Below, one piece after another: positions 16,729 to 25,029 of a DNA stretch of 64,000 bases. Each line of letters starts with the position of its first letter. Within the stretch, counting starts at the first letter, position 1. The DNA is taken from the NCBI RefSeq assembly GCF_026410505.1, contig NZ_JAPMIU010000004.1, forward strand, positions 218,954 through 282,953, written 5' to 3'. Made by a program: the position numbers and the translations under genes. The stretch is from Frateuria hangzhouensis (GTDB lineage: Bacteria; Pseudomonadota; Gammaproteobacteria; Xanthomonadales; Rhodanobacteraceae). A model generated the notes under the pieces. The model had not been told where the DNA came from, ran no database searches, and worked only from the letters and a program-made list of their open reading frames with translations.

Positions 16729-19700
16729 TCAATGCTCCTCGATCGCGACCGGCAGCGCCGGATGGTGCGCGGCGCGCCTTGCCGCCGCGCGCTCGCTCCA
16801 GCCACGCACGATCACGTAGAACAGGGGGGTGAACAGCAGCCCGAAGAAGGTCACGCCGAGCATGCCGGCGAACACCGCCACGCCCATCGCATGGCGCATC
16901 TCCGCGCCGGCGCCTTCGGAGGTCACCAGCGGCACCACGCCCATGATGAAAGCGAAGCTGGTCATCAGGATCGGCCGCAGTCGCAGCCGCGCCGCTTCCA
17001 GCACCGCCTGCCAGCGGTCCAGCCCTTCGTGGATTTGCGCCTCGCGGGCGAACTCCACGATCAGGATGGCGTTCTTGCAGGCCAGGCCCACCAGCACGAT
17101 CAATCCGATCTGCGTGAAGATGTTGTTGTCGCCGCCCGACAGCCAGACACCGGCGATCGCGGACAGCAGCACCATCGGCACGATCAGGATCACCGCCAGC
17201 GGCAGCGTCAGGCTCTCGTACAGCGAGGCCAGCACCAGGAACACCAGCAGCACGCACAGCGGGAACACCAGCACCGCGGTGTTGCCGGCCAGGATCTGCT
17301 GGTAGGTGAGCTCGGTCCATTCGAAGCTCATGCCGTTGGGCAGGTTGTCCTTGGCCAGCTTCTCCATCGCCGCCTGCGCCTGGCCCGAGCTGTAGCCCGG
17401 TGCCGGGCCGCCGTTGATCTCGGCGGTGGGATAGCCGTTGTAGTGCTGCACGCGATCCGGGCCCACGCCCTGGCTCACGGTGACGAACGAACCCAGCGGC
17501 ACCGCGTCGCCCGCGGCGTTGCGCGTCTTAAGCCGCAGGATGTCCTCCGGCTCGCGGCGGAAGCCCGGCTCGGCCGAGACGTTGACCTGGTAGGTGCGCC
17601 CGAAACGGTTGAAGTCGTTGACGTAGAGCGAGCCCATGTACGCCTGCATGGTCTGGTACACGTCGGCCAGGTTGACGCCCTCGGCCTTGGCCTTCTCGCG
17701 GTCCACCTCGGCGTCGACCTGCGGCACGCTGACCTGGTAGCTGGAGAACAGGCCGGCCAGCGCCGGATCCTTGCGGCTTGCGGCGATCAGGTTCTGGGTC
17801 TGCTTGTAGAGCTCCTCGAAGCCCTGGTCGGCGCGGTCCTCGATCTGGATGCGGAAGCCGCCGATCGTGCCCAGGCCCATCACCGGCGGCGGCGGGAACA
17901 CCGCGATGTAGGCGTCCTGGATCGCCGCGTACTTCTGGTTGAGCGAACCGGCGATGGCGCCGGCCGACAACGCCGGGTCGGTGCGATCCTCGAACGGCTT
18001 CAGCGTCACGAAGACGATGCCGCTGTTGGGCGAGTTGGTGAAGCCGTTGATCGACAGTCCCGGGAACGCCACCGCGTTCTCCACGCCAGGTTGCTTCAGC
18101 GCGATCTCGCTCATGCGGCGGATCACGTCCTCGCTGCGGTCCAGCGAGGCGGCGTCCGGCAACTGCGCGAAGGACACCAGGTACTGCTTGTCCTGCGAAG
18201 GCACGAAGCCGGTCGGCACGTGGATGAAGCCGAACACGCCCAGCGCCACCAGCGCGCCGTAGATCAGCAGCGCCGGCGCGCCCTTGCCGAGCACGCGGCG
18301 CACGCCGCCGACGTAGCGGTCGGCGCCGCTGACGAACATCCGGTTGAACGGGCGGAACAGCCAGCCGAAGCCGCGGTCGAGCAGCAGGCTGAAGCGGTCC
18401 TTCGGCGCGCCGCGTTCCTTCAGCAGCAGCGCGGACAGCGCCGGACTCAGGGTCAGCGAGTTGAACGCCGAGATCACCGTGGAAATGGCGATGGTCAGCG
18501 CGAACTGGCGGTAGAACTCGCCGGTCAGGCCGCTGATGAAGGCCGCCGGGATGAACACCGCGCACAGCACCAGCGCGGTGGCCACGATCGGCCCGGTCAC
18601 CTCGGTCATCGCGCGGCGGGTGGCTTCCTTCGGCTTCAGTCCGTGCTCGATGTGCCGCTCGACGTTCTCCACCACCACGATCGCGTCGTCCACCACGATG
18701 CCGATCGCCAGCACCAGGCCGAACAGGCTCAAGGCGTTGAGCGAGAAGCCGGCCAGATACATCACCGCGAAGGTGCCCACCAGCGACACCGGCACCGCCA
18801 CCAGCGGGATGATCGAGGCGCGCCAGGTCTGCAGGAACAGGATCACCACCAGCACGACCAGCAGGATCGCCTCGAACAGCGTGTGCACCACCGCCTCGAT
18901 CGAACCGCGCACGAAGACGGTCGGGTCATAGACGATTTTGTAGTCCACGCCCTGCGGGAAGTCGGCCTTCAGTTGCGCCATGGTGGCGCGCACTTCGTCG
19001 GAGATCTGGATCGCGTTGGAGCCGGGACGGGCGAAGATCGGCAGCGCCACCGCCGGCTTGTTGTCGAGCAGGCTGCGCAGCGCATAGTTGTCCGAGCCCA
19101 GCTCCACCCGCGCCACGTCGCTCAGATGCGTGACCGCGCCGTCGGGGGTCGAGCGCAGCACGATGTTGGCGAAGTCCTGCTCCGACACCAGTCGGCCGCG
19201 GGTGTTGATGTTGAGCTGGAACGCCGCGCCGTTCGGTGCCGGCGGCGCATTGAGCGCGCCGGCGGCCACGTCCACGTTCTGCTCGCGGATCGCCTTGACC
19301 ACGTCGCCGGTGGTCAGCCCGCGCATCGCCAGCCGTTCCGGATCGAGCCACACGCGCATCGAGTACTCGCCGGCGCCGAACAGTTGCACGTCGCCCACGC
19401 CATCGAGGCGGGCGAGCTGGTCCTTGATGTGCAGCCGCGCGTAGTTGGACAGGTACAGCATGTCGTAACGCTGGTCGGGCGAAATCAGGTGCACGACCAT
19501 GGTGAGATCCGGCGAGCTCTTCTGCGTGGTCACGCCCAGCCGCTGCACTTCCTCGGGCAGCCGCGGCAGCGCCTGCGCCACGCGGTTCTGCACCTGCACC
19601 TGCGCGTTGTCCAGGTCGGTGCCTAGGGCGAAGGTCACGGTCAGCGTCATCGCGCCGTCGCTGGTCGCCTGCGAGGAGGTGTAGAGCATGCCCTCCACGC

Positions 19701-19917
19701 CGTTGATCTGTTCCTCCAGCGGCGCGGCGACGGTGGCGCCGATCACCTTGGGGTTGGCGCCGGGATAGTGCGCGCGCACCACCACTGTCGGCGGCACCAC
19801 CTCCGGATATTCGCCGATCGGCAACTTGAACAGCGAGATCGCGCCGGCGATCACGATCAGCACCGACAGCACGCCGGCGAGGATCGGGCGCTCCACGAAA
19901 TATTGGGCGAGTTTCAT
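16729..19917 (-). CDS. RND multidrug efflux permease, HAE1 family (MexF/OqxB-like)
   Basis: Inner-membrane proton/drug antiporter subunit, 1062 aa, full length for HAE1 pumps. It begins MKLAQYFVERPILAGVLS and matches MexF closely by eye: LPIGEYPEVVPPTVVVRA, GVEGMLYTSSQATSDG, TFALGTDLDNAQVQVQNR, the TM4 proton-relay helix with paired Asp (IGIVVDDAIVVVENVERH) and TM10-12 (SLYESLTLPLAVILIVPM). Order adaptor-permease-channel is as in mexEF-oprN. A REP pair separates it from each partner gene. Substrates probably include amphiphilic antibiotics or plant/aromatic compounds; this is family inference. Confidence 0.95.
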   Translation of the reverse strand: MKLAQYFVERPILAGVLSVLIVIAGAISLFKLPIGEYPEVVPPTVVVRAHYPGANPKVIGATVAAPLEEQINGVEGMLYTSSQATSDGAMTLTVTFALGTDLDNAQVQVQNRVAQALPRLPEEVQRLGVTTQKSSPDLTMVVHLISPDQRYDMLYLSNYARLHIKDQLARLDGVGDVQLFGAGEYSMRVWLDPERLAMRGLTTGDVVKAIREQNVDVAAGALNAPPAPNGAAFQLNINTRGRLVSEQDFANIVLRSTPDGAVTHLSDVARVELGSDNYALRSLLDNKPAVALPIFARPGSNAIQISDEVRATMAQLKADFPQGVDYKIVYDPTVFVRGSIEAVVHTLFEAILLVVLVVILFLQTWRASIIPLVAVPVSLVGTFAVMYLAGFSLNALSLFGLVLAIGIVVDDAIVVVENVERHIEHGLKPKEATRRAMTEVTGPIVATALVLCAVFIPAAFISGLTGEFYRQFALTIAISTVISAFNSLTLSPALSALLLKERGAPKDRFSLLLDRGFGWLFRPFNRMFVSGADRYVGGVRRVLGKGAPALLIYGALVALGVFGFIHVPTGFVPSQDKQYLVSFAQLPDAASLDRSEDVIRRMSEIALKQPGVENAVAFPGLSINGFTNSPNSGIVFVTLKPFEDRTDPALSAGAIAGSLNQKYAAIQDAYIAVFPPPPVMGLGTIGGFRIQIEDRADQGFEELYKQTQNLIAASRKDPALAGLFSSYQVSVPQVDAEVDREKAKAEGVNLADVYQTMQAYMGSLYVNDFNRFGRTYQVNVSAEPGFRREPEDILRLKTRNAAGDAVPLGSFVTVSQGVGPDRVQHYNGYPTAEINGGPAPGYSSGQAQAAMEKLAKDNLPNGMSFEWTELTYQQILAGNTAVLVFPLCVLLVFLVLASLYESLTLPLAVILIVPMVLLSAIAGVWLSGGDNNIFTQIGLIVLVGLACKNAILIVEFAREAQIHEGLDRWQAVLEAARLRLRPILMTSFAFIMGVVPLVTSEGAGAEMRHAMGVAVFAGMLGVTFFGLLFTPLFYVIVRGWSERAAARRAAHHPALPVAIEEH

Positions 19918-19938
19918 TGCTTGGGTTTCCTGGGAGGT

Positions 19939-20034
19939 GCTCCTCCCCCTGCCAGCAGGGGGAGGTTGGGAGGGGGTTCGCTCTTGGGCGAAGAGCACCC
20001 CTCCCCAGCCCTCCCCTGCAAGCAGGGGAGGGGG
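19939..20034. repeat. REP pair, family C variant, between adaptor and permease genes
   Basis: Left arm GCTCCTCCCCCTGCCAGCAG (19939-19965), right arm CCCCTCCCCAGCCCTCCCC through GCAGGGGAGGGG (about 19998-20034). It fills almost the whole gap between the adaptor stop and the permease start. Confidence 0.8.
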
Positions 20035-20044
20035 GTCAAAAGCA

Positions 20045-21241
20045 TCAGTTGCGCGAGGCGACCTTGCCGTTGCTGCCGCCGGCACCAGCCAGCCGGTTGT
20101 CGGCATCCAGGCTGCGGCTGTCCATGGCAACGAGGGTGGGATTGACCTCCATCCCCGGCCGCACGTGCTGCAGGCCGTTGACCACCACCACGTCCCTGGC
20201 GGTCAGCCCGGTCTTGACCACGCGCAGCCCGTCGACCAGCGGCCCCAGCGTGACCTTGCGGTATTCGACCTTGCGGTCCTTGTCGAGCACATAGACGAAC
20301 TTGTTGCCCAGATCGGTGCCCACCGCACGTTCGTCGATCAGCGCGCGCGGCTTCGTGCTGGGCGTACGCAGCTCCAGCCGCACGTACAGGCCCGGCGTGT
20401 AGCGGCCTTCGTCGTTGTCGAACACGGCGCGCAGGCGGATCGTGCCGCTGCCGGCGTCGAGCTGGTTGTCGACGAAGTCGATGCGGCCCTCGTGCGGGTA
20501 GCCCTGCTCGTCGACCAGCCCCATCGCCACCCTCGGCGCGGTGCCACGTTGGCGGCGCAGCGTGTCGAGTTTCAGGAAGGCATGTTCGTCGATGGTGAAG
20601 TACGCGTACATCGGGTCGACGCTGACCACGCTGGTGAGCACGTCCGCCGGTGTGACCAGGTTGCCGGCGGTGATCCGCGCGTTGCTGACGCGGCCATCGA
20701 TCGGCGCGCGCACCTCGGTGAAACCGCGATCGAGCTGCGCCGCATCCAGCGCCGCGTCGGTGGCCGCGGCGTGCGCGCGGGCGCTGGCCGCGGCGGTGGC
20801 CAGGCGATCGGCCTCCTGGGTGGAGATCGCATGTTTGGCCAGCAGCTTGTGCGCGCGTTCGGCATTGGACGCGGCCAGCTTCTGCTCGGCGCGGGCCTGG
20901 TCGAGCGTGGCGGCGAGCCGGTCGACCTCGGCCTGGTAAGGCCGCGGGTCGATGGTGAACAGCAACTCGCCCTTGCGCACCCGCGCGCCTTCCTTGAAAT
21001 GGACGGCGGTCACGTAGCCGCTCACGCGCGGATGCACCCGCACGGTGTCCACTGCTTGCAGCCGGCCGGTGAAGGCGTCCGTGTCGCTGACCGGGCGCAC
21101 CAGCGTCTGCGCCACCGTGACCGCAGGCGGCGGCGGTGTGCCGGCTTCCTGCGCGTGGCTGTCGCCCGGGCCGCCGAGCAGCGCCCAGCTGCCAACCGCT
21201 ACGGCTACCGCCGCGCTCAAGAGGATCCATCGCTTTTTCAT
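20045..21241 (-). CDS. RND efflux periplasmic adaptor (membrane fusion protein, MexE-like)
   Basis: 398 aa adaptor linking permease and outer channel. It has an N-terminal signal/anchor (WILLSAAVAVAVGSWALLG), lipoyl half-motifs (VHPRVSGYVTAVHFKEGARV; GFTEVRAPIDGRVSNARI), a coiled-coil hairpin rich in Ala, Gln and Glu between them, and the barrel/membrane-proximal part (VDPMYAYFTIDEHAFL, GLYVRLELRTP). ATG 21241 follows GGGAGCAC; an in-frame upstream ATG at 21262 would add seven residues. First gene of the efflux operon, divergent from the LysR gene. Confidence 0.93.
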   Translation of the reverse strand: MKKRWILLSAAVAVAVGSWALLGGPGDSHAQEAGTPPPPAVTVAQTLVRPVSDTDAFTGRLQAVDTVRVHPRVSGYVTAVHFKEGARVRKGELLFTIDPRPYQAEVDRLAATLDQARAEQKLAASNAERAHKLLAKHAISTQEADRLATAAASARAHAAATDAALDAAQLDRGFTEVRAPIDGRVSNARITAGNLVTPADVLTSVVSVDPMYAYFTIDEHAFLKLDTLRRQRGTAPRVAMGLVDEQGYPHEGRIDFVDNQLDAGSGTIRLRAVFDNDEGRYTPGLYVRLELRTPSTKPRALIDERAVGTDLGNKFVYVLDKDRKVEYRKVTLGPLVDGLRVVKTGLTARDVVVVNGLQHVRPGMEVNPTLVAMDSRSLDADNRLAGAGGSNGKVASRN

Positions 21242-21390
21242 GCTGTGCTCCCGGGTTTTCAATTAGTGCACCGGCGAGTACAAAACCGGCGAAGGCCCGG
21301 GAGAATAGGTACACTTGCCGGTATAGAAAACCGGGGCTTGGTGCAATGCAATAGTGACACCCAGTCACGAATGTCCCTTGGAGGCACCCA
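21242..21390. promoter_or_regulatory. Divergent efflux/LysR control region
   Basis: 149 bases between the adaptor and LysR starts, more AT-rich than the flanks. It contains an inverted repeat CCGGGTTTTC (21251-21260) / GAAAACCGGGG (21326-21336) and a direct repeat AAAACCGG (21282 and 21327), 45 bases apart. LysR regulators commonly bind such a divergent region and control both sides. The exact operator (T-N11-A core) was not settled. Confidence 0.45.
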
Positions 21391-22356
21391 ATGGAAGACT
21401 TCGCAGCAATTTCAGCTTTCGTCCGCGTGGTCGAAGCCAAGACCTTTGCCGCCGCCGCGGCGCAACTGGGCATGACCCCGTCCGGCGTCAGCCGCGCGGT
21501 GTCCCGGCTGGAGGAACGCCTCGGCGCGCGGCTGCTGTTCCGCTCCACCCGGTCGCTGCGGCTGACCGATGACGGCGCCGTGTTCCATGCGCGCTGCAAG
21601 GACATCCTGGCGGATCTGGCCGAAGCCACCGAGGCGCTCGGCTACGCCACCCGCAAGCCGGTCGGCAGATTGCGCGTGGGCCTGTCGCTGGCGGTGGGGC
21701 GCGCCGCGCTGATCCCGCGCCTGGTCGAGTTCGAACAGCGCTACCCCGACATCCGCCTGGAACTGTCGATGAGCGACCAGCCGTCAGACTTGAACGGCGA
21801 GGGCATCGATTGCGCCGTCCGCGTGGGCGAGCTGGAGGACTCCAGCCTGATCGCGCGCAAGATCGGCTACCTGCGCAACGTGGTGTGCGCCTCGCCCGCC
21901 TACCTGGCCCGTCACGGCGTGCCGCAGACCATCGACGACCTCAAGCGGCACCGTTGCATCAACTACGTCTATCCCAACGGCCGCCCGCGCCAGTGGATGT
22001 TCGACGGCAGCAACGGGCCCGTCGCCGTGGACGTGGAAGGCCACCTGCTGATCAACGACGCCGAATCGGTCATCCAGGCCGTCGCCGCCGGGCTGGGGAT
22101 CACCCAGGCCCCACACATGATGGTGGCCTGCATGCTCGACCTGGGCAAACTGGAGCTGGTGATGACCGACACCCGCTCCACCGGCAAGCCGGTATGGATC
22201 GTCTACCCGCAGAAGAAGCACCTGTCCGCGCGCGTGCAGGCGTTCATCGAATGGGTGCGCGAGCTGTTCGAACGCACCAATGAGCCGCCGTGCCGGTTGC
22301 CGGCGCGGCCGCCGGCGGACAAGACGTCCAGCGTGCGGATCACCGCGAACGCCTGA
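21391..22356 (+). CDS. LysR-family transcriptional regulator of the efflux operon
   Basis: 321 aa. The N-terminal winged HTH (ISAFVRVVEAKTFAAAAAQL, SGVSRAVSRLEERLGARLLF, RLTDDG) is followed by a periplasmic-binding-protein-like effector domain (VGRLRVGLSL to the end), of the CrgA/AaeR-like subgroup. RBS TTGGAGG precedes the ATG. Divergent placement against the mexEF-like genes implies it controls that pump and perhaps itself. The C-terminal 30 residues are proline/arginine rich and may be disordered. Confidence 0.92.
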   Translation: MEDFAAISAFVRVVEAKTFAAAAAQLGMTPSGVSRAVSRLEERLGARLLFRSTRSLRLTDDGAVFHARCKDILADLAEATEALGYATRKPVGRLRVGLSLAVGRAALIPRLVEFEQRYPDIRLELSMSDQPSDLNGEGIDCAVRVGELEDSSLIARKIGYLRNVVCASPAYLARHGVPQTIDDLKRHRCINYVYPNGRPRQWMFDGSNGPVAVDVEGHLLINDAESVIQAVAAGLGITQAPHMMVACMLDLGKLELVMTDTRSTGKPVWIVYPQKKHLSARVQAFIEWVRELFERTNEPPCRLPARPPADKTSSVRITANA

Positions 22357-22394
22357 ACCCGTGCGGCGAGGCCGGTCGTGCGCACGGCGCAGCT

Positions 22395-23192
22395 TCAACC
22401 GCCGGCCGGCAACCACACCAGCAATGCTGCGCCCAGCGCGATGCGGTAGATCGCGAACGGCGTGAAGCGGTGCGTGCGGATGTAGCCGAGCAGCCATTTC
22501 ACCGCGGCGAAGGCGACGATCGCCGAGACCACGAAGCCGACGATGAGCGCGCTCCAGTCTTCGTGCACCGCGCCGCCGTTCTTGACCACCTTGAGCAGCT
22601 CGTAGCCGGTGGCCGCGTACATGGTCGGGATGCCGACCAGAAAAGCGAACTCGGTGGCCGCGGCGCGGTTGCTGGTGCCGGCCAGCAGCGCGGCGAAGAT
22701 GGTGGCCGCCGAGCGCGAGGTGCCGGGGAAGATGCCGGCCACCATCTGCGCGATGCCGACCAGTACCGCCACTGTCCAGGTCACTTCGCTACGGTCCGGC
22801 TGGCGCGCCGCGACGGCCTCGGCGCCCAGCATCCACAGGCCGCCGATGACCAGCGCCCACGCGATCGGAGTGACCGTGTCCGGCAAGGTGAAACCCAGCT
22901 TGACCGCGGTAAAGCCGAGCACCGCGGTGATCAGGAACGCCACCGTGAGCTTGGCCAGGTAGTCGCGGTTGGCCGGCTCGCGCCATTGCGTCAGCAGCTG
23001 CCACAGGCGCTTCCAGTAGATCAGCGTCACCGCCAGGATCGCGCCGGCCTGGATGCCGATGTTGAACAGGTCCGAGCGCTCCCCCAGCCCGAGTTGTTCG
23101 GCGATCAGCAGGTGGCCCGTGCTGGAGATGGGCAGGAACTCCGTGATGCCCTCGATGATGCCGAGCAGGATGACGCGGATCAGATCACTCAC
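22395..23192 (-). CDS. uppP: Undecaprenyl-diphosphatase UppP (BacA)
   Basis: Inner-membrane phosphatase that recycles undecaprenyl diphosphate to the monophosphate carrier for peptidoglycan and polysaccharide export; extra copies give bacitracin resistance. It is 265 aa with eight membrane helices, the (E/Q)xxxE block EGITEFLPISSTGH (Glu14, Glu18, His27) and the PGTSRSAATI block with its catalytic Arg. It is monocistronic and convergent with the LysR gene. The gap to glnA on its right holds the sigma-54 control region. Confidence 0.96.
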   Translation of the reverse strand: MSDLIRVILLGIIEGITEFLPISSTGHLLIAEQLGLGERSDLFNIGIQAGAILAVTLIYWKRLWQLLTQWREPANRDYLAKLTVAFLITAVLGFTAVKLGFTLPDTVTPIAWALVIGGLWMLGAEAVAARQPDRSEVTWTVAVLVGIAQMVAGIFPGTSRSAATIFAALLAGTSNRAAATEFAFLVGIPTMYAATGYELLKVVKNGGAVHEDWSALIVGFVVSAIVAFAAVKWLLGYIRTHRFTPFAIYRIALGAALLVWLPAGG

Positions 23193-23298
23193 AAGGACTC
23201 CGGATGAGGGCGAACCGATAGCTTACGGGAACGGCGAAAAGACACCGTAGAGATCGCTTCCAGCACGAACGCCGTAGTCGTCGGCGCGCCCACGACGG

Positions 23299-23328
23299 TT
23301 GCACCACATCGGAAAATTGTTTGCACCA
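23299..23328 (+). promoter_or_regulatory. Two NtrC half-sites upstream of glnA
   Basis: TTGCACCA occurs at 23299-23306 and again at 23321-23328, exactly 22 bases apart (two helical turns), 28 bases or more ahead of the sigma-54 promoter. TGCACC is the NtrC half-site; the second arms (GGTGCA) are poorly kept. Together with ntrBC nearby this fits NtrC activation of glnA. Confidence 0.6.
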
Positions 23329-23355
23329 TTTAAGGGCGCTCCTGCCATGTCGGGC

Positions 23356-23371
23356 TGGCACGGGCGTTGCT
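23356..23371 (+). promoter_or_regulatory. Sigma-54 promoter of glnA
   Basis: TGGCACGGGCGTTGCT matches the -24/-12 consensus (TGGCACG-N4-TTGCW) at every conserved position. The expected start point is about 12 bases downstream, giving a leader of roughly 28 bases before the glnA ATG at 23411. Confidence 0.88.
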
Positions 23372-23410
23372 ACGACGCTCGTATCCCTATCATCGCCGAG
23401 GCCCGTGCCC

Positions 23411-24820
23411 ATGACCGCCCAGCAAGTGCTCGACCTGATCGCCGAACACGACGTCGAATTCGTCGACCTGCGCTTCGCCGACATGCTCGGCGTGCACCAT
23501 CACCTGACCTATCCCGCGCACGCCATCGACGAGGGCGTGTTCGAGGACGGCAAGATGTTCGACGGCTCCTCGATTCCGGGCTGGAAGGGCATCGCCGAGT
23601 CGGACATGGTGCTGTTGCCCGATCCGGCCACCGCGCATCTGGATCCGTTCTCGCAGCACAAGCAGCTGATCCTGCACTGCGACGTGCTGGAGCCGTCCAC
23701 CATGCAGGCCTACGGCCGCGACCCGCGCTCGATCGCCAAGCGCGGCGAGGCGTACCTGAAGTCCACCGGCATCGCCGACACTGCCTTCTTCGGGCCGGAG
23801 CCGGAGTTCTTCATCTTCGATTCGGTGCGCTGGCAGAACGACATGGGCCGCGTGTTCTACGAGATCGGCTCCGAAGAGGCGGCGTGGAGCTCGCGCTACA
23901 AGTACGACGGCGACAACACCGGCCATCGCCCGGGCGTCAAGGGCGGCTACCTGCCGGTGCAGCCGGTCGATTCGCTGGGCGACCTGCGCGCCGACATGTG
24001 CAAGGTGCTCGAGTCGCTCGGCCAGGTGGTGGAAGTGCACCACCACGAGGTGGCCAACGCCGGCCAGTGCGAGATCGGCGTGCGCTTCAACACGCTGGTG
24101 AAGAAGGCCGACGAGTTGCTGACGATGAAGTACGTCATCCGCAACGTGGCGCACCAGAACGGCAAGACCGTCACCTTCATGCCCAAGCCGCTGGTGGGCG
24201 ACAACGGTTCGGGCATGCACGTGCACCAGTCGCTGGCCAAGGACGGGCAAAACCTGTTCGCGGGTGAACTCTATGGCGGCCTGAGCCAGCTGGCGCTGTG
24301 GTACATCGGCGGTATCTTCAAGCACGCCCGCGCGATCAACGCCTTCGCCAACTCCACCACCAACAGCTACAAGCGCCTGGTGCCGGGCTTCGAGGCGCCG
24401 GTGATGCTGGCCTACTCGGCGCGCAACCGCTCGGCGAGCTGCCGCATCCCGTACGTGTCCAGCCCGAAGGGCCGCCGCATCGAGGTGCGTTTCCCCGACC
24501 CGATGAACTCCGGCTACCTGGTGTTCACCGCGCTGATGATGGCCGGACTGGATGGCATCATCAACAAGATCGACCCCGGCGCGCCGGCCGACAAGGATCT
24601 CTACGACCTGCCGCCGGAAGAAGAGAAGAACATCCCGCAGGTCTGCGCCAGCCTGGACGAGGCGCTGGCCGCGCTGGACAAGGATCGCGACTTCCTCAAG
24701 GCCGGCGGCGTGTTCACCGACGACTTCATCGACGCCTACATCGAGTTGAAGATGAAGGAGGTCACCCGTTACCGCGCCAGCACGCATCCGCTGGAATTCC
24801 AGATGTACTACTCGATCTGA
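23411..24820 (+). CDS. glnA: Glutamine synthetase type I (GSI-beta)
   Basis: ATP-dependent amidation of glutamate to glutamine, dodecameric cytosolic enzyme; 469 aa, the normal length. Motifs: [11 protein letters not shown], metal-site [23 protein letters not shown], the ATP loop [23 protein letters not shown], and the adenylylation site LYDLPPEE with Tyr398, so activity should be tuned by GlnE. Transcription is driven by a sigma-54 promoter at 23356 with NtrC half-sites. GlnK/AmtB genes, often next to glnA in relatives, are not here. Confidence 0.98.
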   Translation: MTAQQVLDLIAEHDVEFVDLRFADMLGVHHHLTYPAHAIDEGVFEDGKMFDGSSIPGWKGIAESDMVLLPDPATAHLDPFSQHKQLILHCDVLEPSTMQAYGRDPRSIAKRGEAYLKSTGIADTAFFGPEPEFFIFDSVRWQNDMGRVFYEIGSEEAAWSSRYKYDGDNTGHRPGVKGGYLPVQPVDSLGDLRADMCKVLESLGQVVEVHHHEVANAGQCEIGVRFNTLVKKADELLTMKYVIRNVAHQNGKTVTFMPKPLVGDNGSGMHVHQSLAKDGQNLFAGELYGGLSQLALWYIGGIFKHARAINAFANSTTNSYKRLVPGFEAPVMLAYSARNRSASCRIPYVSSPKGRRIEVRFPDPMNSGYLVFTALMMAGLDGIINKIDPGAPADKDLYDLPPEEEKNIPQVCASLDEALAALDKDRDFLKAGGVFTDDFIDAYIELKMKEVTRYRASTHPLEFQMYYSI

Positions 24821-24917
24821 GCGGACGGGTCCGGTTGTCGTCTGCGCACGTCGCTGCGCATGCGAAACAAGATGAATTACCGCTTTCGCGGGCATGACGC
24901 CCGAGCGGTGGGCTAGG

Positions 24918-24956
24918 CTCCCTCTCCCCTCCGGGGAGAGGGCTGGGGTGAGGGGC
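24918..24956. repeat. Single REP arm, family C
   Basis: GCTCCCTCTCCCCTCCGGGG to GGGGTGAGGGG in the gap after glnA, without an obvious inverted partner. It could stabilise the 3' end of the glnA message. Confidence 0.75.
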
Positions 24957-25029
24957 CGGGCTCGCGGGGAACTTCACTGGGCGTGCATCTCGCTCCAGTT
25001 TTCAACGACCGCGTCGGCCACACTTTCCG

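Noticed and set aside
16507..19626. 1039-codon open frame on the plus strand opposite the efflux permease
   Set aside because: It is the antisense shadow of a clear RND permease gene; the translation is low-complexity (Gln/Arg/His-rich) without domain or ribosome site.
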